A DNA stretch of 64,000 nucleotides from Coraliomargarita algicola (GTDB taxonomy: Bacteria > Verrucomicrobiota > Verrucomicrobiia > Opitutales > Coraliomargaritaceae): the NCBI RefSeq assembly GCF_033878955.1, contig NZ_CP138858.1, positions 5,297,001-5,361,000 of the forward strand, written 5' to 3'. Under the pieces are notes generated by a model, which saw only the letters and a program-made list of their open reading frames with translations, was not told where the DNA came from and did no database searches. This document shows positions 1 through 10,410 of this stretch, one piece after another (the first letter of the stretch is position 1; the number at the start of each line of letters is the position of its first letter). Position numbers and translations under genes: made by a program.

Positions 1-828
1 CATGGCAAAATTTGTTTTACCGCAGGCGCTGGGGAAGGCGGCTGTCACGTAAGTCTTGGTTCCGTCGGGCTCTTCGACCCCGAGAATGAGCATATGCTCG
101 GCCATCCAACCTTCGTCGCGAGCCAGGGTGGATGCGATACGCAGTGCCAGGCATTTTTTGCCTAAGAGTGCATTGCCTCCATAGCCGGAACCGTAGGAGA
201 CGATCGTGCGCTCTTCGGGGAAATGCACGATATGTGTGTCTTCAGGGTTACAGGGCCAGGGCACATCCACATCACCCTCTTCGAGGGGGCAACCGACTGA
301 ATGCAGGCAGGGGACGAAAAATCCATCGGTGCCGAGCACGTCGAGCACGGGAGTGCCGATACGCGTCATGATGCGCATGTTGACGACCACGTAGGGTGAA
401 TCAGTGATTTCGACTCCGATCTTCGAGATCGGTCCCCCCACCGGGCCCATGCTGAAGGGGATCACATACATGGTGCGGCCATGCATGCAGCCATTAAACA
501 ATTGCTTCAGTTTACGTCGCATTTCGCGCGGGTCTTCCCAGTTGTTGGTTGGACCGGCTCCATCTTTATTTTGGGAGCAGATAAATGTCTTTGACTCGAC
601 GCGTGCGACGTCGCGTGGGTCAGAGCGGAACAGGTAGCTATTGGGGCGTTTCGCTTCGTTGAGTTTTATGCATGTGTTCTTTTCGACCATCATCGAAAAG
701 AGGCTGTCCGCTTCTTGTTGGGAGCCGTCGCACCAGTGAATGGACTCAGGTTCGCAGAGGGTGACCATCTTTTCGACCCATTTGAGAAGTGCTTTATGTG
801 AGGTGGAGGAGGGTGTTTGATTAGACAT
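1..828 (-). CDS. pckG: Phosphoenolpyruvate carboxykinase (GTP), C-terminus beyond window
   Basis: The enzyme interconverts oxaloacetate plus GTP with phosphoenolpyruvate plus GDP and CO2 at the entry to gluconeogenesis. The 276 visible residues start at the ATG at 828 (MSNQTPSSTSHKALLKW) and run off the left edge. They include the family blocks ESIHWCDGS near residue 30, RTMYVIPFSMGP near 130, the TDSPYVVVNMRIMTR region near 155, and the kinase-1 P-loop PSACGKTNF at the truncated end. This identifies the GTP-type enzyme rather than the ATP-type. It is divergent from the topoisomerase gene across a 192-bp intergenic region that should hold both promoters. The family is usually about 600 residues, so roughly half is present. 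Confidence 0.95.
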   Translation of the reverse strand, partial: MSNQTPSSTSHKALLKWVEKMVTLCEPESIHWCDGSQQEADSLFSMMVEKNTCIKLNEAKRPNSYLFRSDPRDVARVESKTFICSQNKDGAGPTNNWEDPREMRRKLKQLFNGCMHGRTMYVIPFSMGPVGGPISKIGVEITDSPYVVVNMRIMTRIGTPVLDVLGTDGFFVPCLHSVGCPLEEGDVDVPWPCNPEDTHIVHFPEERTIVSYGSGYGGNALLGKKCLALRIASTLARDEGWMAEHMLILGVEEPDGTKTYVTAAFPSACGKTNFAM

Positions 829-1020
829 GACTGCAACCTAGCACTGAACGAGCCAATGGTAAGGATAAAACACGATTGGTAAAAAATTATTCAACTTTCA
901 AGTCACTGGAATGAGGCTGGCTAATTGCAGTTTTTTTGAGCTTCTTGATTGAGCCCCATAATGCAGCCTGTAAAGAAATCTACTTGAACACCGCTGCTGA
1001 AAACCTCTCACTCTGCAAAT

Positions 1021-3099
1021 ATGCCTCGTAAAAAGACGCCTAATACAGACAACTTTGACCTTGAATTCGACCAGCCTTCTGAGCCCGTTGAGGCTGCGCC
1101 GATGACGACTGAAGACATTTTCGCGCTCAAGACCGACACCGGCCACGTGGACGAGATGTTTAGCGACTGGTTTCTTGATTACGCCAGCTATGTGATCTTG
1201 GAGCGAGCTGTGCCTCATGCCAATGACGGCCTCAAGCCGGTGCAACGCCGCATTCTGCACTCGATGCGTGAGCTGGAAGACGGTCGCTATAATAAGGTGG
1301 CCAACGTAATCGGTAACACCATGAAGTATCACCCGCACGGGGATGCATCGATCGGGGATGCCATGGTGCAACTGGGGCAAAAAGACTTGCTGATCGACAT
1401 GCAGGGCAATTGGGGCAACACGCTGACCGGTGACTCGGCAGCAGCGGCTCGTTATATCGAAGCCCGACTGTCTAAATTTGCTTTGGATGTGGTTTTCAAT
1501 CCGAAGACTACCAATTGGCTTGCTTCGTACGACGGTCGCAACAAAGAGCCAGACACCCTTCCGGTTAAATTCCCTCTGCTGCTGGCGCAAGGCGCTGAAG
1601 GAATCGCAGTCGGACTTTCTTGTAAGATTCTCCCTCACAATTTTATTGAGCTGTTGGATGGCTGTATTGCACTTTTGCGCAAGGAGACGCCCGAATTGGT
1701 GCCTGATTTTCCGACGGGTGGTATTGCCGACGTATCCGAGTATAACAATGGTAAGCGCGGTGGACGGGTCAAAGTGCGCGCTCGAATTGAGGCACGTAAG
1801 AAGAACTTATTGGCGATTACAGAGCTACCATTTGGTAAAACCACCACCAGTTTGATCGACTCCATTATTTCGGCCAATGAAAAGGGGAAAATCAAGATTC
1901 AACGGGTTGAAGATAACACTGCGGACGTAGTTGAGATTTTGGTTTACCTACCCGCGGGGTCGGACCCATTTGTCGTCGAGCAGGCGCTCTATGCATTTAC
2001 CGACTGTGAATTGTCCGTATCGACTAATATTTGTGTGATCGAAAATGAGAAGCCGCATTTCTTTTCTGCAGCCGACCTCTTATACTTGGCGACTGAAAAG
2101 ACCCGCAACTTGCTTAAGTTGGAGCTCGAAATCCAACTCAGCGAACTCGAAGAAAAATGGCATTTCAGCTCACTGGAGAAGATTTTTATTGAGAAACGCA
2201 TCTATCGCCGAATCGAAGAGGAAGAAACTTGGGAAGCCGTCATTCACACCGTGGACGTCGGTCTGGAGCCTTATAAAAAACTCTTCAAACGTGAGATCAC
2301 TCAGGACGACATTCTTCGCCTGTTGGAAATTAAGATTAAGCGTATTTCTAAATTCGATTCCTTCCGTGCCAATGAATTAATTAAAGGCCTGGAAGAGGAC
2401 ATCGAGACGACTCAGAAGAATCTCAACCATTTGACCAAGTATACCATCAAGTGGTTTTCCGAGCTGAAAAAGAAATACGGAGCGGGGCGCGAACGTAAGA
2501 CGGAGTTGGCTTCATTCCAAAAGGTCGTTGCTCAAGACGTCGTGATCGCGAATGAGACACTGTACGTCGACAAGAAGGAAGGTTTTGCCGGTTACGGCAT
2601 GAAAAAGGACGAAGCCGTATGCAAGTGCTCCAACCTAGACGACGTCATCGCGATCAACCAAGAGGGCAAGCTGATCGTCAGCAAGGTGAGTGAGAAAGCC
2701 TTTTTTGGTAAGAACCTCGTTCATATCGACATTTTTAACCGTGCCGACCCCAATTCTTTGACCTATTGTATGGTCTATCGAGACGGTAAGTCCGGCCCGA
2801 CTTTGGCCAAGCACTTCACTACTGGCGGAGTCACGCGCGATCGGGAATACGATTTGACCAAAGGTAAGCCCGGCTCACGTGTGCTGTATATTTCCTGTTA
2901 TCCAACAGAAGGTGGCGAGCCCGACGCGGTGAAGATTAACCTCAAGCCCGCGCCCAGACTGCGCAAGACCGAGGAGGAAGTCTTCTTCAAAGACCTAGCA
3001 GTGCGTGGTCGTTCTGCCGGCGGCAACATCATCACCAAGAATCCGGTTCGGAATGTTGTGCGCATGACGAAGGCCGCTCGCGAAGGAGCAGCTGGCTAG
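1021..3099 (+). CDS. parC: Type IIA DNA topoisomerase subunit A (ParC/GyrA-like)
   Basis: This is the DNA breakage-reunion subunit of a type IIA topoisomerase, acting as an A2B2 complex with a ParE/GyrB partner. At 692 residues it is shorter than E. coli ParC or GyrA. A poorly conserved acidic N-terminus of about 40 residues precedes the winged-helix CAP domain (LKPVQRRILHSM, near 71-82). The catalytic tyrosine is Y145 in AAARYIEARL, preceded by the conserved R144, and the domain continues with YDGRNKEPDTLP. The C-terminal part has only a short pinwheel-like region, suggesting a Topo IV-type decatenase rather than a gyrase that wraps DNA. No B subunit is visible nearby. The gyrA/parC choice cannot be settled from sequence alone. 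Confidence 0.88.
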   Translation: MPRKKTPNTDNFDLEFDQPSEPVEAAPMTTEDIFALKTDTGHVDEMFSDWFLDYASYVILERAVPHANDGLKPVQRRILHSMRELEDGRYNKVANVIGNTMKYHPHGDASIGDAMVQLGQKDLLIDMQGNWGNTLTGDSAAAARYIEARLSKFALDVVFNPKTTNWLASYDGRNKEPDTLPVKFPLLLAQGAEGIAVGLSCKILPHNFIELLDGCIALLRKETPELVPDFPTGGIADVSEYNNGKRGGRVKVRARIEARKKNLLAITELPFGKTTTSLIDSIISANEKGKIKIQRVEDNTADVVEILVYLPAGSDPFVVEQALYAFTDCELSVSTNICVIENEKPHFFSAADLLYLATEKTRNLLKLELEIQLSELEEKWHFSSLEKIFIEKRIYRRIEEEETWEAVIHTVDVGLEPYKKLFKREITQDDILRLLEIKIKRISKFDSFRANELIKGLEEDIETTQKNLNHLTKYTIKWFSELKKKYGAGRERKTELASFQKVVAQDVVIANETLYVDKKEGFAGYGMKKDEAVCKCSNLDDVIAINQEGKLIVSKVSEKAFFGKNLVHIDIFNRADPNSLTYCMVYRDGKSGPTLAKHFTTGGVTRDREYDLTKGKPGSRVLYISCYPTEGGEPDAVKINLKPAPRLRKTEEEVFFKDLAVRGRSAGGNIITKNPVRNVVRMTKAAREGAAG

Positions 3100-3172
3100 A
3101 CAAGTTTTATGTCTAATATACAATTTCTCTTCATCGTCTCATCTTGACTTTTTGTAGAGTTCGTTCATTTTT

Positions 3173-3196
3173 GATAAAAATTTTACAATTTTTATC
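3173..3196. promoter_or_regulatory. AT-rich 10-bp inverted repeat upstream of the PEP-CTERM gene
   Basis: GATAAAAATT and AATTTTTATC form a perfect 10-bp inverted repeat around a 4-nt spacer, 54 bp before the PEP-CTERM start and about 75 bp after the topoisomerase stop. It could be an operator in the PEP-CTERM promoter or a weak terminator for the upstream gene. Its AT-only composition and position favour an operator. This is inference from symmetry only. Confidence 0.35.
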
Positions 3197-3250
3197 TTAG
3201 TGTAGTGAGCGGTCGTCTCGGGATTAAGAAGTTTTTGGTGCAAGGATTGT

Positions 3251-4075
3251 ATGAAAAATAAAATTTGGTTCTCCGTTTTGACCTCTAGCGTTTGGGCAGC
3301 TACCACGGCTCTTGCTAGTATTTCCATGAATTTCACTAACTTTAATTTTACACCGATTACTGCTGCGACTGGTGGTTCGGGCAAAATTGTAGGTAGCCAA
3401 TATAAAGCAACAAATGTTGCGAATCTAGGCGGAGCGGGGGGCGTGAATTCGATTGATGCGATATTTACGGTGACCGCTGCGAGTGTAAATAATTCCTCTC
3501 TGATTTACTTTGCGAATGAAGCCGGTCGTGGTGATGATGTGCGCTTACGCTTTAAAAAATTATCAGCGGCAAGTATCTGGGCTAAAGTTTCAATTTCATT
3601 TGTGCAGTCCGGCACTTTAACAGCTGTGAATGTGGCTTCAGTTACAGGTGACAACCTGCGTGTGCAATTCGACGATTTGGATAGCGATGTTGGTTCTAAT
3701 CGTGCTGACTTTGCAGGGATGCAGACTAGCCAAACCACACAAACCGCTGTTAAGCAACTTGCTGAAATTACAGATTTAACAGTGAATTATTCTTTGATTT
3801 CCGGTTACACGGTAGGTGTATTACCTGGGCCGTTTACACCTTGGGGAAATGTGACTAGCACTGACCCTTATGATCAGTCGCCTGTCACGATTGGATTTAA
3901 TACCATCGCTCCGGTGATTAATCTTGTGATGGGCGTGACGGGGACTGGGCAAGGTAATCGTCACATTGATATCGATATGACTCCAGATTTTGTGATGGTT
4001 CCTGAATCTTCTGCATTTGCTCTGCTGATTGGTGCCGCGGCTTTGGGGTTTGTCGCGTGCCGTCGCCGCCGGTAG
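3251..4075 (+). CDS. PEP-CTERM sorting domain protein
   Basis: This is an exported protein of 274 residues with a signal peptide (MKNKIWFSVLTSSVWAATTALA). The body is rich in Asn, Thr and Val and of unknown fold. The C-terminal tripartite tail has VPESSAFALL, a hydrophobic segment and the basic end CRRRR. This is the PEP-CTERM signal in a VPES variant, which in this phylum directs processing by an exosortase/EpsH-type enzyme and delivery to the cell surface or matrix. No exosortase gene lies in the window. The body may be a PEP-CTERM beta-sandwich domain, but I do not recognise a catalytic function. Confidence 0.85.
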   Translation: MKNKIWFSVLTSSVWAATTALASISMNFTNFNFTPITAATGGSGKIVGSQYKATNVANLGGAGGVNSIDAIFTVTAASVNNSSLIYFANEAGRGDDVRLRFKKLSAASIWAKVSISFVQSGTLTAVNVASVTGDNLRVQFDDLDSDVGSNRADFAGMQTSQTTQTAVKQLAEITDLTVNYSLISGYTVGVLPGPFTPWGNVTSTDPYDQSPVTIGFNTIAPVINLVMGVTGTGQGNRHIDIDMTPDFVMVPESSAFALLIGAAALGFVACRRRR

Positions 4076-4247
4076 TTTCGGGGAGCGTGTAAGGCCGCGT
4101 CTCCTGTTCCAGGGGCCGAGGCCACCAAGCCTTGACTGCTGACATCTGTCTCCTGACTACTTTTTTGTAATGTTGGTCAGTTTGAATGTTTTATTATTTG
4201 TTCAATTGCGTTGGGAATAAATTTTGTAGAAGTTCGTCCAATTCATT

Positions 4248-5411
4248 TTGATGCTACCTTCTATGATTTCTCATTACGTAATTCTAGTTATATTCTGCCT
4301 CAGCGTATTCCTGGCTGGTTGCGGTGATGGTGACGTGAGGGCTCGTCAGAGCACGCGTCCTGCCGCGCCCGTGGAAGTGGCTGCTATCGAGCAGGGCTCT
4401 ATTCGTGAGCTGCGGGTCTTCAGCGGTGCTTTGGAGGCGAGTGCATCATTCCCGATTTCTCCTAAAGTCAGTGGTCTGATCGAGGAAATACATGTCGATA
4501 TCGGTGACACAGTTCAACAAGGCATGGTCGTGGCCACCCTGGATGATGCGGAGTATCAACAAGCACTGACACAGGCTCAGGCAGACTTGTTGGTCGCGCA
4601 GGCCAATTTGATGGAGTCCGAAAGTCATTTGAAGATCGCGCAGCGTGCCATGGAGCGCTCGCGGGTGTTGCGCGAGCGCGGCGTGGCCTCGGAGGCGGAG
4701 TTTGACATCGTCCAGAGTGATCTATTGGCAGCTGAGGCGCGGTTGGAAGTGCAAAAGGCACAGATCCAGCGTGCGGAGTCGTCGGTGGAATCGGCCCGTA
4801 TTCAATTAGGATATACTGAAGTGCGCGCACTTTGGTCGGGGGATGCTTCGGCGCGGGCGGTTGCGGAGCGATATGCTGACGAAGGCGAAACTCTCAATGC
4901 GCTATCGCCTTTGATACGTATCGTGGATGTCGATCCGCTGACTGGAGTCTTTTTTGTGTCGGAAAAGGATTATCCACAATTGTCGCTTGGTCAGACCGTC
5001 GACTTGGAAACGGATGCTTATCCGAACGAGACTTTTACAGCTTCTATCGAACGCATTGCGCCTGTCTTTCAAGTTAGCTCTCGTCAGGCACGTATCGAAA
5101 TTACAGTTCCCAATGCAGACACCCGCTTGAAGCCTGGCATGTTTGTGCGTGCCAAGGTCGTGGTGCGGGAAGTCGAGCAGGCGCAGATTGTACCCGATGT
5201 TGCCTTGGTGACTCGTTCCGATACGCAAGGTATTTTCCTGGTTGATGAAGCAGGGCAGACCGCGCAATGGCGCCCGGTGGAAGTCGGTGTGCGCGAGGGA
5301 AACCGTGTGCAAGTGCTGGGAGAAAATCTAGCAGGTCATGTGATCGTGCTGGGGCAACAGTTGGTTGAGGACGGTTCACCTATTTCATTAGTATCGCATC
5401 CAGCTAAATGA
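4248..5411 (+). CDS. RND efflux periplasmic adaptor (membrane fusion) lipoprotein
   Basis: This adaptor subunit of a tripartite efflux pump links the inner-membrane RND transporter to an outer-membrane TolC channel. It is 387 residues with a lipoprotein signal ending in the lipobox LAGC, placing the lipidated Cys near residue 26. Then follow the barrel-sandwich half-motif (SPKVSGLIEEIHVDIGDTV), an alpha-hairpin coiled coil of about residues 100-180 (ALTQAQADLLVAQANL...), a beta-barrel and a membrane-proximal domain. ATG at 4263 (MISHYVIL) is an alternative start. The stop overlaps the RND start by 4 bp (ATGA), indicating a translationally coupled operon with the next two genes. Confidence 0.9.
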   Translation: MMLPSMISHYVILVIFCLSVFLAGCGDGDVRARQSTRPAAPVEVAAIEQGSIRELRVFSGALEASASFPISPKVSGLIEEIHVDIGDTVQQGMVVATLDDAEYQQALTQAQADLLVAQANLMESESHLKIAQRAMERSRVLRERGVASEAEFDIVQSDLLAAEARLEVQKAQIQRAESSVESARIQLGYTEVRALWSGDASARAVAERYADEGETLNALSPLIRIVDVDPLTGVFFVSEKDYPQLSLGQTVDLETDAYPNETFTASIERIAPVFQVSSRQARIEITVPNADTRLKPGMFVRAKVVVREVEQAQIVPDVALVTRSDTQGIFLVDEAGQTAQWRPVEVGVREGNRVQVLGENLAGHVIVLGQQLVEDGSPISLVSHPAK

Positions 5412-8400
5412 ATTTACCACGTCTCAGTGTCCGCCGCCCGATCTTTACGACGATGGTGGCTCTCATATTGATCGTATTAGGTGGGGTCTCGCTCAGTCGC
5501 ATACAGATCGATCTATTGCCCAGTATTGAGCTGCCGACCGCATCGGTCCGCACCGAATACGAAGGTGCCAGCCCTGAGGTGATTGAGCGTTTGATTACGC
5601 AGATCATCGAGGAAATCGTTGCGACGGTGCCAGGTGTAGAGGAAATTACCTCTACCTCAGAAGAGGGGCGTAGTAACGTCGAAGTGACCTTTGTCTGGGG
5701 CACCGATCTCGACGCCGCAGCCATCGACTTGCGGGCTACAATCGAAGATGAGATTAGCGAACTTCCAGACGATATCGTTCGTCCACGCATCAGTAAATTT
5801 AGTATCAATAGTTTTCCGGTAGTATTGATCGGTGTTTCGAGTCCACTGGACCCGGTAGAATTGACTCAACTCATTGAAGACCGCATTCGCCACCGCTTTA
5901 CGCAGATTCCGGGCGTTGCGCAAGTTGACTTCTGGGGAGGATTTCCACGTGAGGTGCGGGTTGAACTTTACCCAGAAAAAATCAATGCGCTCGGTCTGTC
6001 GCTAAATGAAATTTTGAGCACCCTGCGGGATGCCAATTTGGATTTGCCTGCCGGGCAGATTCAGGAAGGGCGCTATGAAGTGACACTGCGAGCGCCGGCA
6101 CAATTTGAGAGTGTCGAACAGATCCGCGACACCGTGCTTACGGTGCGTGGTGGTGCTGCGGTGAAGGTGGGCGATGTCGCCGATGTGCGCGACACCTACG
6201 AAAAGCTCACCCGTATGATTCGTGTCAATGGCGAGCGAGGCGTGCGTATCGCGATCCGTAAACAATCGGCCGCGAACACGGTGGAGGTCTCGCGTCAAAT
6301 TCTCGAAGAGATCGAACGGATCAATGAAGAGTTTCCACAGATCCATGTCGTGCCTGTAATCAATCAAGGCAATTTTATTGAGCGCTCGATCGAAAACGTT
6401 GCGCGCTCGGTGCTGTATGGTGGTGGCTTGGCGGTGTTGATCCTGTTATTCTTTTTGCGAAATATCCGAAGCACCCTGGTGATTGCAGTCTCGATCCCCA
6501 TCTCTATTATCGCGACCTTTTCGCTGGTTTACTTTGGCGGCCTGACCATTAATTTAATGACGCTCGGAGGCTTAGCGCTCGGGGTCGGTATGATGGTGGA
6601 CAGTTCTATCGTCGTATTGGAAAACATCTTTCGTCAGCGCGATGAGTTAAAGAAGAATCGAGTCGATGCCGCGGCCGAGGGCGCGTGGGAGGTGGCTCCA
6701 GCGATTGTGGCGAGCACAATCACGACACTGGTGATCTTTCTGCCCATTGTATTTGTACAGGGCGTGTTCGGGGCTATTATTCCGTGAATTAGCCTATGTG
6801 ATTTGTTTTTCACTGGTTTGCTCATTGCTGCTTTCATTGAGTTTGGTGCCGATGCTGGCCTCGCGCTTGCTTAAGCCAGCGGATGAGGCGGGGCCGTCTT
6901 CAGCATGGTTGAACAGGCTTAAAGATCAGGCAACGCATGGCTTTGAGCGTATGAATCAATCTTACCTGTGCATGCTGGAATCTGCCTTGCGACATCGGGT
7001 AACAGTGTTGGTGAGCATGGTGTTGCTACTCGGGCTCAGCTTATTGATTGTGCCGCTTTTAGGCACGGAGTTTTTACCGCCGAGCGATGAAGGCGAAGTG
7101 CGAGTGACGGGGGAGATGGAAGTCGGCACTAGGCTAGAGCTGTTGGATCAGCAGACACGTCTGCTGGAAGCACTGGTGTATCCCGCCGTGCCCGAGGCGA
7201 TTTCCACAGTGGCATCTGTGCGTGACAACGTGGGTGAAATACGTATGTCGCTTGCTCCCGCGGCCCAGCGTCAGCGTTCGAATGTACAAATCGCCGAGGA
7301 TTTGCGTAAAGCGATTGAGGGAAAAGTGCCTGGTATGAAGATTCGCACCCGCGCCCCCCAAGGGCAGTTTTTACTGGAGCGAATCATCGGTGGTGACGAG
7401 GGCGTGACTGTGGAGATCCGAGGATTTGAATTAGATACTTTAGAGGCACTTTCGGCCAAGGTCGCGGAGGCGATTGAAGGCATCGATGGAATCTCCGACA
7501 TCGACCGTAGTTTTGATGCCGGCACGCCCCAACAAGAGATACATATTGATCGGCAAAAAGTGGCCGACCTTGGTTTTACCCCGCGCGATATTACCGAAGT
7601 AATTGAGACTGCCATCGCTGGTTCGCGGGCGGGAAATTATCGTAATGAGGGTAATTCCTACCGAATTTTGGTGCAATTGAAGGACGCTGAAAAGCGCTCA
7701 CTGGATGAGGTGTTGAATCTCACATTGCGCACTGCGGATGGGCAAATGGTCGTGCTGCGAAACCTCGTGAGCACTGTCAGTAGTCGTGCTCCGCTGGAGA
7801 TCACGCGTAAGAATCAACAACGCCAAGTCACTGTTTCCGCCAACGTGGCGGGGCGTGACCTTGGCTCCGTTGCTGAGGAGATTCAGGCGGCGTTGGACCG
7901 AATCCCACGCCCGGATAATTATGAACTCAATATCTCAGGTAATTTTGAAGAGCAGCAAGAGGCCTTTCAGGAGCTCTTGGTGGCGCTGCTGATTTCGTTA
8001 CTCTTAGTCTATATGGTGCTGGCATGTCAGTATGAGAGTTTACGCGATCCGCTGGTGGTGATGCTGTCTACGCCGATGGCGGCGATCGGGGTTTTACTCA
8101 CGCTTTGGTTGACGGATACCACGCTAAACCTGCAGTCCGGAATCGGCTGTATTATGCTAGGTGGGATCGTTGTGAACAACGCGATCTTGTTAGTCGATCA
8201 AGCCAGTTCGCTCGGTCGGGAAGGTGGCTACAGTCTACACTCGGCTGTGGTCGAAGCGGGACGTCGACGTTTTCGTCCGATTCTCATGACTACCCTGACG
8301 ACGATTCTTGGGCTCTTACCGCTCGCTTTGGGGATTGGCGAAGGTGCCGATGCTCAAGCACCCCTGGCGCGCGCGGTGGTCGGAGGCTTAATCGGTTCCA

Positions 8401-8477
8401 CTTGTATCACGCTGATTCTGATCCCTGTCGTATATACTCTGGTTCATAAGGAGAATGGAAAGGTAAGCTCGTCATGA
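5408..8477 (+). pseudogene. RND efflux transporter (AcrB/MexB superfamily), one frameshift
   Basis: This is the inner-membrane proton-driven pump of the tripartite system. The reading frame is 459 codons from 5408, then stops at 6785-6787. The family sequence continues in the next frame from about 6768 (SGLLFRELAYV...) to 8477. Together this gives the usual length of about 1,020 residues, with TM1 at the N-terminus (RRPIFTTMVALILIVLG), two porter halves and TM clusters including GGLALGVGMMVDSSIVVLENI. The shift is a single extra base at about 6767-6773; removing one G from the GGGG run at 6770-6773 gives VFGLLFREL. The downstream frame has no credible start of its own. Everything else is well conserved, so a sequencing error or a very recent mutation is likely. 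Confidence 0.88.
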
Positions 8478-9946
8478 TACGTATGACTGTATTTATTGTT
8501 TGGATACTGGCCGCCAGTTGCGTCCATGCTCAATCCGAGTCCGCCTGGGGCTTAAGTATTGAAGAGGCTGTATTTAAGGCACTGCAAAATAACCGCGAGT
8601 TGAGCATTCAGCAATTAGAGCCCGTCATCGCTGGAGCATTCGAGAAAATTGAGCGCGGGGTCTATGATCCTGAGCTTTATGCTAGTTTTGAGTATGTCGA
8701 AGAGATCGCTTCTGAGACCTCACGCTCGACGGTGGATCAGTTCTCTGTGGAGGGGAGTGATGTTGCAGCGGAAGTTGGCCTGCGCCAACGCTTACCCTTT
8801 GGCACAGAACTCGAAGCTTCGGTATACAGCGCGCGCAGTATTTCCAATCGTGCGCCGGAACAGCAACAAGTTCGCTATGGGCTGACAATTACGCAGCAAT
8901 TACTACGTGGCTTCGGCACTGCGGTGAATTTAGCTTCTTTGAGACAGGCGAAGCTCGACACGCTTGCCAGCACGCATGAGCTTGCGGGGTTCACACAAGC
9001 TTTAGTGGCCGAAGTAGAAACGGCATATTGGCACTTAGTTGCTGCGACTGAAGCCATTACCGTCTTTGAACAATCGCTTCGCGTTTCGCAGGCACAATTA
9101 GATGATATTGAAACGCGGATTGAAGTGGGCCACCTTTCCAAGAATCAAGCCGCTGCGGCCCGAGCTGAATTGGCACTGCAACAGCAGAACCTGATCGATG
9201 CTCAAAGTTTACGAACCAAGCGTCTCTACGAACTGATGCGCTTGATCTACCCCGATCTGCCGGTGCACGAAGTGTTACCGCTGCAGGCGACCAGCTTGCC
9301 ACAGGTCGATCCGGATTTTAAGCCCCAGCGTGAGGAACATATTCAGCTGGCGCTCCAAGCTCGTCCTGAAATCGAAGAAGCCATGCTGCGCCGCGAACGG
9401 GATCAGCTGGAGACCGTGGTCACACGCAATGGTCGCCTACCACAGCTAGAGCTATTTATTAACCTGGGGCATTCGGGATATGCGGATACCTTTCGGCAGA
9501 GTTTTCGCGAGAATGACGGAGAGAACTACGACTATACCGTAGGCTTTGAGTTGAGTCAGGTTCTTGGAAATCGATCCGCGCGTGCACGCGATACCATTGC
9601 CAAAGCCAATCTGGAGCAAGCCGATGAGGCTCTAGCCAATCTACGCAGCTTAGTGCGCTACGATGTATTGCTGGCTTTGAATGAATTGGAGCGTGCCCGC
9701 AAGCAAGTCAGTGCATCGGCGGCGACTCGTGAATACCGTGCGCAGAGTCTACAAGCCGAAGAAGATCGTTTCGAAGTGGGCTCAGGCACTTCACTGGATG
9801 TGGCGCGGTCTCAAAGCGATCTGGTGAAGAGCCGAATCGCTGAGGTCCAAGCCCGAGTCGCTTATTTGATTGCGAAGGTCGAACTCTATCGTGCTGATGG
9901 GAGTCTACTGGAGCGTCGTGGCATTCGCCTCGGACAGTTGAATTAA
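8474..9946 (+). CDS. TolC-family outer membrane efflux protein
   Basis: This is the outer-membrane channel partner of the upstream adaptor and RND pump, 490 residues long with a signal peptide ending near VHAQ. The two TolC/OEP repeats show the typical alternation of long amphipathic helices (LVAEVETAYWHLVAATEAITVFEQ near 180 and VRYDVLLALNELERARKQV near 395) and short beta-strand segments. The start overlaps the RND stop by 4 bp (ATGA). The stop overlaps the convergent MOSC gene by 4 bp, so no terminator fits between them. Confidence 0.88.
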   Translation: MIRMTVFIVWILAASCVHAQSESAWGLSIEEAVFKALQNNRELSIQQLEPVIAGAFEKIERGVYDPELYASFEYVEEIASETSRSTVDQFSVEGSDVAAEVGLRQRLPFGTELEASVYSARSISNRAPEQQQVRYGLTITQQLLRGFGTAVNLASLRQAKLDTLASTHELAGFTQALVAEVETAYWHLVAATEAITVFEQSLRVSQAQLDDIETRIEVGHLSKNQAAAARAELALQQQNLIDAQSLRTKRLYELMRLIYPDLPVHEVLPLQATSLPQVDPDFKPQREEHIQLALQARPEIEEAMLRRERDQLETVVTRNGRLPQLELFINLGHSGYADTFRQSFRENDGENYDYTVGFELSQVLGNRSARARDTIAKANLEQADEALANLRSLVRYDVLLALNELERARKQVSASAATREYRAQSLQAEEDRFEVGSGTSLDVARSQSDLVKSRIAEVQARVAYLIAKVELYRADGSLLERRGIRLGQLN

Positions 9947-10404
9947 TCTTGTTGGCAGTGTAAAGTGCCGCTAGTCCGAATGCGGGCCCGTAAACCTCCA
10001 AAACCTTTGAGTGCTTCATGCACGCCAGGGGCCACGGCTTCGTCCATCCAATAGCAGGGGCGGCATTCCTCGCTGCCTTCGAATTCGACTCCTTGCAAGG
10101 TGAAGCGTTTGCCGATCAGTGTGTTGAGGTCGACTCCTGAGGTTAAGACATTACGCCGGAACCAGGCGGGGTCGAGCTCGGGGCAGTTGAAATCCTTGCG
10201 GATACGCAGATAGACGGCCCAATCGAAGAAGGTGATTTGGCCCTTGTAGTCTTCTTTGTGGTTGAAATAGCGATCACCTACGAGCCCAGATCCCGCGACA
10301 CAGTCCACCGTGTCGACTTTTTGGATGCCGTGGTTGAGACGGCCTTTTCCATGGCGACCTACGAAGTCGTGACCAGTTGAAATGTAGATAGCTTGGATTT
10401 TCAT
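9943..10404 (-). CDS. MOSC domain protein
   Basis: This is a stand-alone MOSC (Mo cofactor sulfurase C-terminal) domain of 153 residues. Family members bind molybdenum cofactor or handle sulfur on a conserved cysteine. The N-terminus reads MKIQAIYISTGHDF, then GSGLVGDRY near 40, ENL-equivalent FRRNVLTSG near 84, GKRFTLQGVEF near 97, and the conserved cysteine region SEECRPCYWM near 111-120. It is the last gene of the molybdenum cofactor operon, 6 bp after moaE. The position suggests a role in Moco transfer or sulfuration; the substrate is not evident. Confidence 0.85.
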   Translation of the reverse strand: MKIQAIYISTGHDFVGRHGKGRLNHGIQKVDTVDCVAGSGLVGDRYFNHKEDYKGQITFFDWAVYLRIRKDFNCPELDPAWFRRNVLTSGVDLNTLIGKRFTLQGVEFEGSEECRPCYWMDEAVAPGVHEALKGFGGLRARIRTSGTLHCQQD

Positions 10405-10410
10405 GTGGGC

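Noticed and set aside
898..1638. 246-codon minus-strand open frame
   Set aside because: It lies antisense inside the topoisomerase gene and its composition is that of a shadow frame.
6747..6800. Separate start (TTG 6747) for the second half of the RND pump
   Set aside because: The codons before SGLLFREL are the shifted reading of the first half; the second half begins in the middle of a transmembrane helix.
5408..8477. Programmed frameshifting in the RND gene
   Set aside because: No slippery heptamer or downstream structure is evident, and similar one-base shifts occur in many unrelated genes in the window.
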